A stretch of DNA of 64,000 nucleotides from positions 528,001 through 592,000 of the forward strand of contig JAGYIY010000001.1 in assembly GCA_018402485.1 (NCBI GenBank), given 5' to 3'. The notes below the pieces were generated by a model. It worked only from the letters and a program-made list of their open reading frames with translations, was not told the DNA's origin and did not search any database. A program made the position numbers and the translations under genes. The stretch comes from Roseivirga sp. (lineage in GTDB: Bacteria; Bacteroidota; Bacteroidia; Cytophagales; Cyclobacteriaceae). Below are positions 28,019 through 37,838 of the stretch, in pieces (within the stretch, counting starts at the first letter, position 1; every line of letters begins with the position of its first letter).

Positions 28019-29844
28019 TTTTCAACTGCCTCTAAATATCTTTGTTCCAAAACATAATTCTCTTTGTCGAACCAGCCTTTTTTGTTAATAAATCCACGGA
28101 TGTGCTTTTCGATGATTAGGCTAGCTGTAATACCGGCAGCCAGGCCACCCCATCCGGCATTTTCAACATAAACCGCCACTGCTATTTGTGGGTTTTCACG
28201 AGGGGCATAAGCCATAAAAACGGAATGATCTAAGGTTTCATCTTTTAACCCATTTTCGGCTGTACCTGTTTTTCCAACCATTTCGATGTCGGGTATAACG
28301 GCGAGATTTGCTGTTCTTTTTACTGCTCTGCTCATGCCTTCAATAATGGCTGGGTAGTAATCCGTTCCTTTACCTGTTTCATGTTTCTCAAATTCCAAAG
28401 GAGTATATTCCCCTTTGGCTTCTATCCCTTTTACCAAATGAGGGGTGATATAATGGCCTTCGTTGGCAATGATTGCTGCCAAATTCGCCACTTGAAGTGG
28501 TGTTACCAACATTTCTCCTTGCCCTATTGAAAGTGAATAAATGGTACTGTAAGCCCAGCGCAATTCACCATGCATTTTGTCATAAGTTTCAACATCTGGA
28601 ACTTTTCCAGCCACTTCGCCAGGTATGTCCAAGCCTAGCCTACTTCCAAAACCAAATTTCCTCACCGCTTCGGCCCATTTTTCCATACCTAATCTACTGT
28701 CTTTAAAATAGTTGGCAGATTCCTTTTGGTTAATCACCCTGCGCATCACCTCATAGAAGTAATTATTAGAAGAAAATTCAAGTCCTTTGGCTACATCGTA
28801 TATACCAAGGTCGGCATGATCTCCCATGTAATATTTATTTACATTCACCTTTTCGTAAGGACCAATCACCTGTTCATCTAAAGCAATGAGTGCTTGTACA
28901 GTCTTAAAAATTGACCCAGGAGGATAAGTAGCCATAATGGCTCGATTAAAAAGCGGCGAAAGCGTGTCTTTCTCTATTTCCTTAAAGTTTTTACCAAAGT
29001 ACTTACCCGACAATTCATTGGGATTGTAAGATGGTGAGGAAGCCATAACGAGTATTTCGCCGGTACTAGGTTCAATGGCCACCACACTCCCTCTTTTTCC
29101 TTTGAGCAACTTTTCGGCATAGGCCTGTAAGTCCATGTCGATTGTAGTAATCAAGTTTTTACCTGCTACAGAGGCTGTATCTAATTCGCCATTTTTAAAA
29201 GAGCCCTTGGCAATACCATTGACATTAACCATTCTAAAACTCTTACCTCGTTCTCCTCTTAACACTTCTTCGTACTGTTCCTCCAAACCAGTAATTCCAA
29301 TAAAATCACCCGAGCGATAATACCCTGAACTGTCTCTATCCAACTGTCTCTGACTGACTTCTCCAATGTAGCCTAACTGATGTGCCAACATGGGCTGGGT
29401 GTACCTTCGGACAGTACGGGGATTAGCAAATAATCCTTTAAACTGATAAAGGTGGTCTTGAATTGAGGCATATTCTCGATGAGAAATTTTCTTCAATAAA
29501 GGAGAAGGTTTAACGGATGAATATTCACGAGCTTCCTTTAGGTTTTCAAGGAATGTGGCTTCATCGATTCTGAACAATTCACAAAAAGCGGCCGTATCTT
29601 CAACATAAAAGTCTCTGGGCACCACCATAATGTCATAAATCGGTTCATTGTGTACAATCAATTCTTTGTTACGGTCGTAGATCAAACCACGAAATGGGTA
29701 TTCAATGATGGTTTGAATGATGTTGCGCTCCGCTTTGAGCCGATAGGTACTGTCGGTAACCTGTAAAGCAAAAAGCCTCACCAGAAATACTAGTCCTGTA
29801 AGTATAAACAACCCTTGAATGACCAACCTTCTGTGTTCCAACAT
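28015..29844 (-). CDS. mrdA: Penicillin-binding protein 2
   Basis: Transpeptidase of side-wall elongation. 609 residues: one N-terminal membrane anchor (VIQGLFILTGLVFLVRLFAL), the dimerisation domain (about 50-250), then the transpeptidase with YPPGSIFKTVQ (catalytic SxxK), SSNNYFYE (SxN) and MVGKTGTAENG (KTG). Complete catalytic set. Overlaps rodA and follows mreD by 3 bp. Confidence 0.95.
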   Translation of the reverse strand: MLEHRRLVIQGLFILTGLVFLVRLFALQVTDSTYRLKAERNIIQTIIEYPFRGLIYDRNKELIVHNEPIYDIMVVPRDFYVEDTAAFCELFRIDEATFLENLKEAREYSSVKPSPLLKKISHREYASIQDHLYQFKGLFANPRTVRRYTQPMLAHQLGYIGEVSQRQLDRDSSGYYRSGDFIGITGLEEQYEEVLRGERGKSFRMVNVNGIAKGSFKNGELDTASVAGKNLITTIDMDLQAYAEKLLKGKRGSVVAIEPSTGEILVMASSPSYNPNELSGKYFGKNFKEIEKDTLSPLFNRAIMATYPPGSIFKTVQALIALDEQVIGPYEKVNVNKYYMGDHADLGIYDVAKGLEFSSNNYFYEVMRRVINQKESANYFKDSRLGMEKWAEAVRKFGFGSRLGLDIPGEVAGKVPDVETYDKMHGELRWAYSTIYSLSIGQGEMLVTPLQVANLAAIIANEGHYITPHLVKGIEAKGEYTPLEFEKHETGKGTDYYPAIIEGMSRAVKRTANLAVIPDIEMVGKTGTAENGLKDETLDHSVFMAYAPRENPQIAVAVYVENAGWGGLAAGITASLIIEKHIRGFINKKGWFDKENYVLEQRYLEAVEN

Positions 29845-29847
29845 AAC

Positions 29848-30360
29848 CTACCTTCTTTTGGGATAGAAAAGATACTGTGCAATGATGATAAATGCTAATG
29901 TTATAACGGTAGAAACCAACGCCTTGGTTATGGTTTGCCAAAACAAATCTCCGCTCCCAGCTTCGACAAAGAACACGATGCAGCAATAAGAAAAAACCAA
30001 TGGAAGTGAATAGCCCATAAACCAACCCAGGCCATAGTTACCCAAAACCATCAAATCGTTTACTTCATAACCACTCCGAGGAACATTTGCGCTAAGCCAA
30101 AAAGGTCGCACGAACATAAGAAATACCAAGGAAGCAGCGTGAATACCCAGGGTTTGGTAAAATAAGTCTATGACCAAGCCAATGAGTAAGGCTAAAAACA
30201 TAGCTCCCAAATGGTTTGTCTCTTTGGGTAAGGAAAGCATAAATAACAAATAAACAAAGGCAAAACCTATATTGAAAAAGGCAAAATTTCTGAAGAGGAG
30301 TATCTGTAGACTCACTAAAATTAATCCGCTCACTATGCTGGCAATCAAACTCCTATTCAT
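29848..30360 (-). CDS. mreD: Rod-shape determining protein MreD
   Basis: 170 residues from the ATG at 30360, overlapping the mreC stop by 8 bases; longer reading from 30444 is inside mreC. About five membrane helices (SIVSGLILVSLQILLF, IGFAFVYLLFMLSLP, LGAMFLALLIGLVIDLF). Small, poorly conserved family; position between mreC and mrdA carries the assignment. Confidence 0.88.
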   Translation of the reverse strand: MNRSLIASIVSGLILVSLQILLFRNFAFFNIGFAFVYLLFMLSLPKETNHLGAMFLALLIGLVIDLFYQTLGIHAASLVFLMFVRPFWLSANVPRSGYEVNDLMVLGNYGLGWFMGYSLPLVFSYCCIVFFVEAGSGDLFWQTITKALVSTVITLAFIIIAQYLFYPKRR

Positions 30361-31198
30361 AAAGCAGTGGGTTTGTCGAAATGAGGGAATCTTGCTCTGC
30401 TTTAGTGTTATTTTTGATGGCATACACATAAGATAAGCTTCCAAAATCTACACTCAAGGCAATATCGATATTTAAATAGGTATTGTTGGCATCAGGCGAG
30501 CTACTCAATACGGTACCAATCATGATGTTTTTGGGATACACTGCGTTAAAACTAGATGTCACAATCGTATCACCAACTTCAATGGCTATATCTGTTGTAA
30601 TGTATTGTAAACGTGCTTTTTTGGGATTGCTTCCCTCCCATGCTACCGTGCCCATACGAGAAGAGGGTAAGTGCTTAGCCGATATTGGGTTCCTTGTATT
30701 CAGCAGAGAAATGCATTGCGCAAAGTTTTCTGACACTGCACGTACTTTGCCTACGACTCCGGAAGCATTGATCACGCCCATGCCTGGTTCAATGCCTGCG
30801 GCACTTCCCCTATTGATCGTAAAAAAGTTATTGACATTACGAATACCATTCATTACAACCTCCGCCTTTAGGTACTTGTACATCATGCTATCGGTAGTGT
30901 CTGTTTGAAACAGATAAGTATCCATACTATCCTCTGGCACATTAACGGACGTAGAAAGCAGCTCTCTCAGGCGTGCATTTTCAGCAGCCAAAGATTCATT
31001 GACTGACTGTAACCGAAAAAAGCCCGAAACATTTTTGGCTGTTTCATTGATACTGCCAACAATACTTGAGGAAGAGGCTGCAAAGGCACTGCGTTGGTAA
31101 TCGTTGTTTTGTACAATCAACCACACACAAAACAGTTCAATGATAACAAAAATGAGAAAGGCTCTGAATCTATATAAGAATGACAGTAGCTTACCCAT
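30353..31198 (-). CDS. mreC: Rod-shape determining protein MreC
   Basis: 281 residues: N-terminal membrane anchor (FLIFVIIELFCVWLIV), a coiled coil (about 50-80, VNESLAAENARLRELL) and the periplasmic beta-domain with GSAAGIEPGMGVINASGVVGKV and VGDTIVTSSFNAVYPKNIMIGTV. Scaffold joining MreB to the wall synthases. 9 bp after mreB. Confidence 0.94.
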   Translation of the reverse strand: MGKLLSFLYRFRAFLIFVIIELFCVWLIVQNNDYQRSAFAASSSSIVGSINETAKNVSGFFRLQSVNESLAAENARLRELLSTSVNVPEDSMDTYLFQTDTTDSMMYKYLKAEVVMNGIRNVNNFFTINRGSAAGIEPGMGVINASGVVGKVRAVSENFAQCISLLNTRNPISAKHLPSSRMGTVAWEGSNPKKARLQYITTDIAIEVGDTIVTSSFNAVYPKNIMIGTVLSSSPDANNTYLNIDIALSVDFGSLSYVYAIKNNTKAEQDSLISTNPLLYE

Positions 31199-31207
31199 TA
31201 TCTACAA

Positions 31208-32236
31208 TTATGACATCAAAACAGCACGATACTGATTCAGGTTTTTCAGCGTTTCTCCCGTACCGCGAACCACAGCTCTTAACGGATCGTCAGCAATATG
31301 AATTGGCAGTTTCGTCTTCAAAGCCAATCGTTTGTCTAAGCCTTTAAGCATAGCGCCTCCACCGGTAAGGTGAATCCCTCTATCATAAATATCGGCAGAT
31401 AATTCGGGGGGCGAAATCTCCAGGGCTTTGAGCACAGCTTCTTCAATCTTAGAAACTGATTTGTCTAAAGCAAAAGCAATTTCCGAATAAGAGATTTTTA
31501 TGACCTTGGGTATACCTGTCATTAAATCCCGTCCCCTTATTTCATAATCCTCAGGACCATCTTCTAGTTCTGTCAAAGCTGAGCCAATGGCAATTTTCAC
31601 TTTTTCTGCTGAGCGCTCACCAATCAGAAGATTGTGTTGTCTGCGCATGTAGTCTAAAATATCTTTGGTAAAAGTGTCACCTGCTACACGAATAGACTGA
31701 TCGCAAACAATACCGCTTAACGCTATGACTGCAATTTCGGTTGTACCACCCCCAATGTCAACAATCATTGACCCCATGGGTTCGTCTATCTTAATACCTG
31801 TTCCAATGGCTGCTGCAATAGGTTCATAGATCATATATACTTCTTTGGCATTGGCATGCTCTGCTGAATCGCGTACTGCACGTTTTTCCACTTCGGTAAT
31901 GCCCGATGGAATACAAATGACCATGCGATGTGATGAAGGCAAAAAGCTTCTCTTTTTGAGGTCAATCATTTTGATCATCCCTTTGATCATCATTTCGGCG
32001 GCTTCAAAATCTGCAATCACGCCATCTTTCAATGGCCTAATGGTTTTGATGTTATCATGCGTTTTTTCGTGCATGTTCATGGCTTCTTTGCCAATGGCCA
32101 ACACCTTATTGGTATTCTTATCAATGGCAATGATGGATGGTTCATCAACCACAATTTTATCTCTATGGATTATCAGCGTATTGGCTGTTCCCAGGTCTAT
32201 GGCAATGTCGCTTGTGAGGAAATCAAAAAAACCCAT
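31208..32236 (-). CDS. mreB: Rod-shape determining protein MreB (bacterial actin)
   Basis: 342 residues. DIAIDLGTANTLI (phosphate 1), PLKDGVIADFEAAE, GSMIVDIGGGTTEIAVIALSG (phosphate 2) and HLTGGGAMLKGLDKRL (adenosine). It begins with the amphipathic MGFFDFL, which fits membrane contact. Leads the mreB-C-D-mrdA-rodA operon, 73 bp after purH. Confidence 0.97.
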   Translation of the reverse strand: MGFFDFLTSDIAIDLGTANTLIIHRDKIVVDEPSIIAIDKNTNKVLAIGKEAMNMHEKTHDNIKTIRPLKDGVIADFEAAEMMIKGMIKMIDLKKRSFLPSSHRMVICIPSGITEVEKRAVRDSAEHANAKEVYMIYEPIAAAIGTGIKIDEPMGSMIVDIGGGTTEIAVIALSGIVCDQSIRVAGDTFTKDILDYMRRQHNLLIGERSAEKVKIAIGSALTELEDGPEDYEIRGRDLMTGIPKVIKISYSEIAFALDKSVSKIEEAVLKALEISPPELSADIYDRGIHLTGGGAMLKGLDKRLALKTKLPIHIADDPLRAVVRGTGETLKNLNQYRAVLMS

Positions 32237-32309
32237 TTCTGTCTTGTATTTATTTCAATGTAAATAATTCAGCTAATGTAGTGATTCAACAAAAGCCAGC
32301 CTAATATTT

Positions 32310-33839
32310 TTAATGTTTGAAATGACGTGTCCCTGTAAAAACCATGGACATGTTATGTTCATCGCAGTATTTTATGGAAAGCTCATCTTTGATGGAACCG
32401 CCTGGCTGAATAACGGCTCGAATTCCTTCTCCATGGGCTATTTCTACACAATCCGGAAAAGGGAAAAAAGCATCAGAGGCCATAACCGCTCCATTCAGAT
32501 CAAACCCAAAACTTTTGGCCTTGGTTATGGCTTGATTGAGTGCATCTACACGAGAGGTTTGCCCCACTCCACTGGCCAAGAGTTGACCATTTTTGGCCAA
32601 TACAATGGTGTTCGACTTGGTATGCTTACACACTTTAGAAGCAAAAACCAATGCCTGTTTATCTTCTGATGTAATTCCTTTTTCAGTGACTAATTTAAAA
32701 TTTTCAGCCTCATCCGTCAACAGATCTCTGTCTTGAACAATCACACCATTCAATAAACTCTTATACTGTTTTGTGGTTTTTAAGCTTTCCTTTTTAACCA
32801 ATAAAATACGATTTTTTTTGCCTTTTAAAAGCGCTAAAGCGTCTGCCTCAAATTCCGGTGCGATAAGTATTTCAAAAAAGAGGCTGTGCATTACCTCTGC
32901 CGCGGCCAAATCAATTTTTTGGTTGCAAATTAAAACACCCCCAAAGGCACTCACGGTATCGGCCTCAAAAGCTCTTAAATAAGCCTCTCTCACCGAGGCA
33001 CCTGTTGCGACACCACAAGCATTGGTATGTTTCAGAATTGCAAAGGCCGCCTCTGCTTCGGCAAACTCTTCTATGAGGCATACCGCAGCATCTACATCTA
33101 CCAAATTATTGTAAGAAAGTGCTTTGCCATTCAACTGATCGAAAAGAGCATCTAAAGGCCCAAAAAACTGCCCTGCCTGATGCGGGTTCTCTCCGTAGCG
33201 TAGGGTTTGACCTACACGTTCGCTTACTTTAAATTTCTCTATGCCTTCAGATTGATTAAAGTAATTGAAAATAGCTGCATCATAATGAGACGACTCATCA
33301 AAAGCTTCCGCTGCAAACCTTCTTCGATCTTCCAAATTACTACTTCCCCCCTTTTCTTTCAAAAGGCTTTCAAGCGCTCCGTATTGTGCTCTGTTGGAAA
33401 CGATTAAAACATCTTTGTAATTTTTCGCTGCAGCTCGAATTAAGGAGATTCCACCAATATCAATTTTTTCTATAATATCTTGCTCATTGGCTCCCGAAGC
33501 CACTGTTTCTTCAAACGGATAAAGGTCTACGATCACCAAATCAATCGAAGGAATTTCGAACGCTTTGGCTTGGGCATTGTCGCCTTCGAGATCTCTTCTG
33601 TACAAGATGCCACCAAAAACTTTAGGATGTAGCGTTTTTACCCTTCCTCCAAAAATCGAAGGATAACTTGTCAGCTCTTCTACAGGAACAACCTTTGCCC
33701 CCTGCTCCTCTATAAAATTTTGAGTGCCTCCAGTTGAATAAATGACTACTCCTTGCGCTTTCAACAAGGCAATAATAGGTTCCAGCCGGTCTTTATGAAA
33801 AACTGAAATTAAGCAAGATTGAATTTTTTTTAGAGACAT
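32310..33839 (-). CDS. purH: Bifunctional AICAR formyltransferase / IMP cyclohydrolase
   Basis: Last two steps of IMP synthesis. 509 residues: N-terminal MGS-like cyclohydrolase (YSTGGTQNFIEEQGAKV, GGRVKTLHPKVFGGIL, DLVIVDLYPFEETV) and C-terminal transformylase (LRYGENPHQAGQFF, ILKHTNACGVATG with catalytic Lys-His, SDAFFPFPDCVE, QPGGSIKDE). Full length. 27 bp after purN. Confidence 0.97.
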   Translation of the reverse strand: MSLKKIQSCLISVFHKDRLEPIIALLKAQGVVIYSTGGTQNFIEEQGAKVVPVEELTSYPSIFGGRVKTLHPKVFGGILYRRDLEGDNAQAKAFEIPSIDLVIVDLYPFEETVASGANEQDIIEKIDIGGISLIRAAAKNYKDVLIVSNRAQYGALESLLKEKGGSSNLEDRRRFAAEAFDESSHYDAAIFNYFNQSEGIEKFKVSERVGQTLRYGENPHQAGQFFGPLDALFDQLNGKALSYNNLVDVDAAVCLIEEFAEAEAAFAILKHTNACGVATGASVREAYLRAFEADTVSAFGGVLICNQKIDLAAAEVMHSLFFEILIAPEFEADALALLKGKKNRILLVKKESLKTTKQYKSLLNGVIVQDRDLLTDEAENFKLVTEKGITSEDKQALVFASKVCKHTKSNTIVLAKNGQLLASGVGQTSRVDALNQAITKAKSFGFDLNGAVMASDAFFPFPDCVEIAHGEGIRAVIQPGGSIKDELSIKYCDEHNMSMVFTGTRHFKH

Positions 33840-33866
33840 GGTTTCGCTACGAATGAAAAGGTAAAA

Positions 33867-34454
33867 CTATGAATTTTTAATGGATTTTAGAATTTCTTCT
33901 TCCACCACTTTAGGATAATTTTCATGCTCCAATCCAAGCACTCTTTGAGCAATTTCTTTGGCTGTGTCATCGCTCTTTATCGTACACTTGGCCTGAAAAA
34001 TGATTTGTCCTTCATCATATTGTTCATTGACATAATGAATGGTAATGCCCGACTCTGTTTCTCCGGCAACTTTTACCGCCTCATGCACGTGCATGCCATA
34101 CATGCCCTTGCCCCCATATTTAGGTAACAAAGCAGGGTGTATGTTAAATATCCGCTTGGGGTAATTCTGGACTATTTGGATCGGTAGCAATAGCATAAAA
34201 CCTGCTAAAACGACATAATCAATCCTTTCCTTAGTTAAAAAATCGAGTACTTCTTCCCCTTTGCTCCAAAATTTTCTAGGGTAAACATGGCTAGGAATAC
34301 CAAATGATTTAGCCCTTTCTCTGACCCCAGCGGAGACATTGTTGGTCAACACCACAGGAATGGAAATTTTAGGATGGTCTTGAAAATACTCAAAAAATTT
34401 TTGGGCATTTGAACCACTACCGGAAGCTAAAATGCATAGGCGTTTTTGTGTCAT
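33867..34454 (-). CDS. purN: Phosphoribosylglycinamide formyltransferase
   Basis: Third step of purine synthesis with 10-formyl-THF. 195 residues from the ATG at 34454, which makes an ATGA overlap with the upstream prenyltransferase stop; an ATG at 34460 would add two residues. LASGSGSNAQKFFEYF, RIFNIHPALLPKYGGKG (catalytic Asn, His) and YVNEQYDEGQIIFQ (Asp) are all present. Confidence 0.94.
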   Translation of the reverse strand: MTQKRLCILASGSGSNAQKFFEYFQDHPKISIPVVLTNNVSAGVRERAKSFGIPSHVYPRKFWSKGEEVLDFLTKERIDYVVLAGFMLLLPIQIVQNYPKRIFNIHPALLPKYGGKGMYGMHVHEAVKVAGETESGITIHYVNEQYDEGQIIFQAKCTIKSDDTAKEIAQRVLGLEHENYPKVVEEEILKSIKNS

Positions 34455-35311
34455 ATCCATATCATACTCATTACACCTAAAAGCATAATGATTTTACAGT
34501 AAGTACTAAGTCTTTGAAATCCCTTGATCGTATCTGCTTGGAATACAGCGTAATTTAACCCCAACAATGAGATGCCTAAGAAAATGGGTAAATAAAAACT
34601 CAAGGTGTGGATTAAAATAACTACTGTGATTAAAAAGGTGGTAGAGATAAGATAGAGGATTCTTTTGGTTGTAGCCACACCAAAAACGATAGGTAAGGTT
34701 TTACATCCGAATTTTTCATCGCCCTTCATATCCTCCATGTCTTTTATGATTTCACGAATGAGCGTGATAAAAGCGGCAAAAACGGCATAGCAAGCAATGA
34801 TATAGGTTCTTTCATTAAAATATTCTGCCACCAGCAGCAAGGTAGTCCCTGTGAGGAGAGCAATGGCAAGATTCCCCACAAAAGGTAGCCGTTTCAGTTG
34901 GTTGGAATACAACCATAGTAAGAAGGCAGAGGCAAAGAAGATCAGGCCAATTTTTACAGACAAATAAAAACCTGTAGCTATGGCGGCTATGTTCAGCAAA
35001 GTATGCCCTGCAATTACCCAGCGTCTTTTCAGCTTTTTCCCAACAAGAACGCGCTCTGGCTTATTGACGTAATCAATTTTCACATCATAATAATCATTGA
35101 TAAGATACCCGGCACTGGTGATCATAATGGTTGCAGAGACCAATAAAAAAAAGCCCTGATTCAAAAAAATAACCGACCAACTTTGTCTTTCACTTACTAA
35201 AAAAATAGCTGTTAAATATTGCGTAAAGCCTACCAATACCAGATTTACCCCACGAATTAATTTGAGGTAATCTGTTAAAAGAGATGGTTTGAATATAACA
35301 GGGCTTGGCAT
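34451..35311 (-). CDS. UbiA-family prenyltransferase
   Basis: 286 residues from the ATG at 35311, about eight or nine membrane helices. First Asp-rich motif YLINDYYDVKIDYVNKPERVLVGK and second IREIIKDMEDMKGDEKFGCKTLP are both intact. Homologues in this phylum are often labelled geranylgeranylglycerol-phosphate geranylgeranyltransferase, but UbiA substrates cannot be read from sequence; quinone or haem-side-chain prenylation are alternatives. Coupled to purN by a 4-base overlap. Confidence 0.85.
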   Translation of the reverse strand: MPSPVIFKPSLLTDYLKLIRGVNLVLVGFTQYLTAIFLVSERQSWSVIFLNQGFFLLVSATIMITSAGYLINDYYDVKIDYVNKPERVLVGKKLKRRWVIAGHTLLNIAAIATGFYLSVKIGLIFFASAFLLWLYSNQLKRLPFVGNLAIALLTGTTLLLVAEYFNERTYIIACYAVFAAFITLIREIIKDMEDMKGDEKFGCKTLPIVFGVATTKRILYLISTTFLITVVILIHTLSFYLPIFLGISLLGLNYAVFQADTIKGFQRLSTYCKIIMLLGVMSMIWI

Positions 35312-35349
35312 CTTTAAAGTGTACGGCACTCGTCTTTATCAGTTCAATG

Positions 35350-35586
35350 CTAGAGTGTTTTATGTGACCCATCGCAAAATGGGTTACGCCCAGAATGCTT
35401 ACAAGCACACCAAGAAACCATTTTCTTTTCAGTGATCTCAACTTTTTCGGGAACAAAGTCGGTTCCCTTATGTGATCCGTCACAAAAAGGCTGGTTTTTA
35501 CTTAATCCACAGGCACACCAAAAATAAGTGCCAGGATCCATTTCCATGCGAATAGATGATTTTTGAGGTATATGCGGTGTTTTCAT
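35350..35586 (-). CDS. CDGSH iron-sulfur protein with two cluster domains
   Basis: 78 residues holding two complete motifs: CACGLSKNQPFCDGSH and CACKHSGRNPFCDGSH, each giving the three Cys and one His that hold a labile 2Fe-2S cluster. The tandem arrangement resembles the type-3 (MiNT-like) class. Redox or cluster-transfer role; partner unknown. Confidence 0.92.
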   Translation of the reverse strand: MKTPHIPQKSSIRMEMDPGTYFWCACGLSKNQPFCDGSHKGTDFVPEKVEITEKKMVSWCACKHSGRNPFCDGSHKTL

Positions 35587-35616
35587 TTGTTTCGTTTTTA
35601 AGTGAGCTCAATTTAC

Positions 35617-36399
35617 TTATTCTGAATAAGTATCTATAATGTGTTGCGAAATGTATTGATAAATGCGAGCAAGGTCTGGTTCCTTTTCCAATGCCTTTAA
35701 CTGAAGATCTAAGGTCTTTAAATCACCACGCACAGCTGGTCCGGTTTGGGAATGATTGGGGCCTAATCGCAGAGATTTATCAATTGTTTCTGTGATGAGA
35801 GGTTGCAACCATTCAAAAGACATGTTTTTTTCTGCTAACAAATTTTTGGAAATGGTAAGCATATGATTGGTGAAATTACAAGCAAAAACAGCCGCCAAAT
35901 GCAAAACTTTTCTTTGCTCTCCTGTCATTTCTACAACTTCTTTGCTGATGGACTGCGCAAGTTGCTTTAAAAGCTGTAGCGTAGATTGATCTTCTGCTTC
36001 AATACAAATGGGCAATAACGTAAAATCAACCGATACCCCTTTGCTTAAGGTCTGTAAAGGATAAAACACCCCTCTTTTCATTGTATCTGCATAGCCCAAT
36101 GTAGACAAAGGCATACTTCCAGATGTATGGCAGAGTAGGGCATCTTCCGGCAGTCTCAATTCCTGACTTAATGGTGCAATGGCATGATCGGCAACAGCCA
36201 TGATAAACACCGTTGCGTCAACATCTCTTAAGTCTTTTGAGTCACCATAGCTTGCGTTAAAATAATTTGATGCAAATTTTTTAGCATGCCCCAATTTTCG
36301 ATCGTACACATGCACCAGGAGATGACCTGCGTTTTCCAACACGCTGCCTAAATGCCATGCCACATTCCCAGTACCGATGAGTACAAATTTTTCTGCCAT
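35617..36399 (-). CDS. Rossmann-like and DUF2520 domain protein
   Basis: 260 residues. NAD(P)-binding FVLIGTGNVAWHLGSVLENAG at the N-terminus, ATVFIMAVADHAIAPLSQEL, LLCHTSGSMPLSTL, YPLQTLSKG, and C-terminal helical DUF2520 with LHLAAVFACNFTNHM and DLKTLDLQLKAL. Looks like a ketopantoate/6-phosphogluconate-type dehydrogenase; the reaction is unknown. Confidence 0.88.
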   Translation of the reverse strand: MAEKFVLIGTGNVAWHLGSVLENAGHLLVHVYDRKLGHAKKFASNYFNASYGDSKDLRDVDATVFIMAVADHAIAPLSQELRLPEDALLCHTSGSMPLSTLGYADTMKRGVFYPLQTLSKGVSVDFTLLPICIEAEDQSTLQLLKQLAQSISKEVVEMTGEQRKVLHLAAVFACNFTNHMLTISKNLLAEKNMSFEWLQPLITETIDKSLRLGPNHSQTGPAVRGDLKTLDLQLKALEKEPDLARIYQYISQHIIDTYSE

Positions 36400-36430
36400 G
36401 TGCGAAGGTAAGTGAAAACCACGAATTACA

Positions 36431-37720
36431 TCAAACCTTAGCTGCCTGATGAATGGCTTCTACCAATCTATCGAGCTCATATAGGGAGGTGTAAACATGG
36501 GGCGTAACTCGCGGGCCATTTACTTTTTCCCATTGAATAGGACTTGTATGCACCTTATGTGAGCTAAAAAGTTGATTATGCAGTGGGCCAGCATCTATGC
36601 CTTTTAAGCCAAAATTGAATAGTGCAGCGCTGTGTTCATCCTTTTGTGAAGAATAGAATGTAATGCGCTCTATATCCTTCACTTGTTCTGTCCAGTATTT
36701 ACGCAGATAGTTCAAACGAGCTAGTTTAGTGGCACTACCAATGGCCTGGTGAAAATCTAATGCTGTAGAAATGGCTTGCTCTGTAGCAAAGGAGCGCGTT
36801 CCAATATTTTCAAATTTCCTGATGTTATCATCTTGTTGTTCGGGTGCCGCCAATAAAGGCCATACCTCTTTGATTTTTTCTTTTCTTATGTAAAGTAAGC
36901 CTGTACCAAAAGGTGCGCAGAGCCATTTATGCAAGCTCGTACCGTAAAAATCGCAGCCCAAGTCGGCAATTTTGAAATCCAAATGGGCAAATGTATGAGC
37001 ACCATCTACCAAAGAAAAGACATTGTACTCTTTTGCCAACTGGCAAAGCGCTTTGGCAGGCATTATGTGTCCTGTCCAGTTGATCATATGGGTAATATGT
37101 AATACTTTGGTTTTGGGAGTAATGGCCTGGCGAAAAGCTTCCACAACTTGTTCATTATCGGTTATTGGAATGTCAAAATCGAGCCATTTGAGCACCAAGC
37201 CATCACGTCTTGCCCGTTGCTTCCAAGCATTGATCATGTTAGGATAATCGTACTTCGTTAAAATAATTTCATCCCCAACCGATAAATTCAAACCAAAAAT
37301 GATGGTATTGATGGCCTCTGTGGTATTTCGGTTGATGGCCAATTCCTCAGGTGAGACACCAGCAAAGTCTGCTAATTTGGCCCTCAATGGTTCTCTCCCC
37401 TGATCTAAAATGCGCCACATATAATAGGATGGCGCTTCATTACTATAGGTGTAATATCGCTTTGTTGCCTCTTGCACAACTTTGGGCTGCGGACTGACTC
37501 CTCCGTTGTTCAGGTTAATGATTGAGGTTGATGTAGTATATGCCTGACGGATACGATTCCATTCCGTTTCTTGTCTTGCTGCAAAATCAGGAGTCATTTG
37601 AGCTATGCCATTCAGGGCATCAGCAACATCTTCTGCCAAGGTTTTATGAGCCAAATTACTTAAAGACAAGGTGCCAGAAGCAATGAATGCTTTTTTTAAA
37701 AAGGATCTTCGGGGATTCAT
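36431..37720 (-). CDS. Class V aminotransferase with Tat-type signal
   Basis: 429 residues from the ATG at 37720, starting MNPRRSFLKKAFIASGTLS: a twin-arginine motif followed by a hydrophobic stretch, so export in folded form to the periplasm is likely. An upstream extension to 37894 is not supported. The PLP-fold body has INRNTTEAINTI, HMINWTGHIMP, SLVDGAHTFAHLD and YGTSLHKWLCAPFG, where the HK Lys would bind PLP. Closest in pattern to isopenicillin-N epimerase-like or cysteine-desulfurase-like proteins; substrate unknown. Confidence 0.85.
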   Translation of the reverse strand: MNPRRSFLKKAFIASGTLSLSNLAHKTLAEDVADALNGIAQMTPDFAARQETEWNRIRQAYTTSTSIINLNNGGVSPQPKVVQEATKRYYTYSNEAPSYYMWRILDQGREPLRAKLADFAGVSPEELAINRNTTEAINTIIFGLNLSVGDEIILTKYDYPNMINAWKQRARRDGLVLKWLDFDIPITDNEQVVEAFRQAITPKTKVLHITHMINWTGHIMPAKALCQLAKEYNVFSLVDGAHTFAHLDFKIADLGCDFYGTSLHKWLCAPFGTGLLYIRKEKIKEVWPLLAAPEQQDDNIRKFENIGTRSFATEQAISTALDFHQAIGSATKLARLNYLRKYWTEQVKDIERITFYSSQKDEHSAALFNFGLKGIDAGPLHNQLFSSHKVHTSPIQWEKVNGPRVTPHVYTSLYELDRLVEAIHQAAKV

Positions 37721-37838
37721 GCGATTCTTCTGTAGTTGAGCAATGAAGTTAGGAAAAAGACTGGAAAATAGAAACCAAGTCACCCTCATGGTAAAACGGG
37801 AGGTTTTAACCTTGAACCTGAGGTAAATCAGATTGTAA

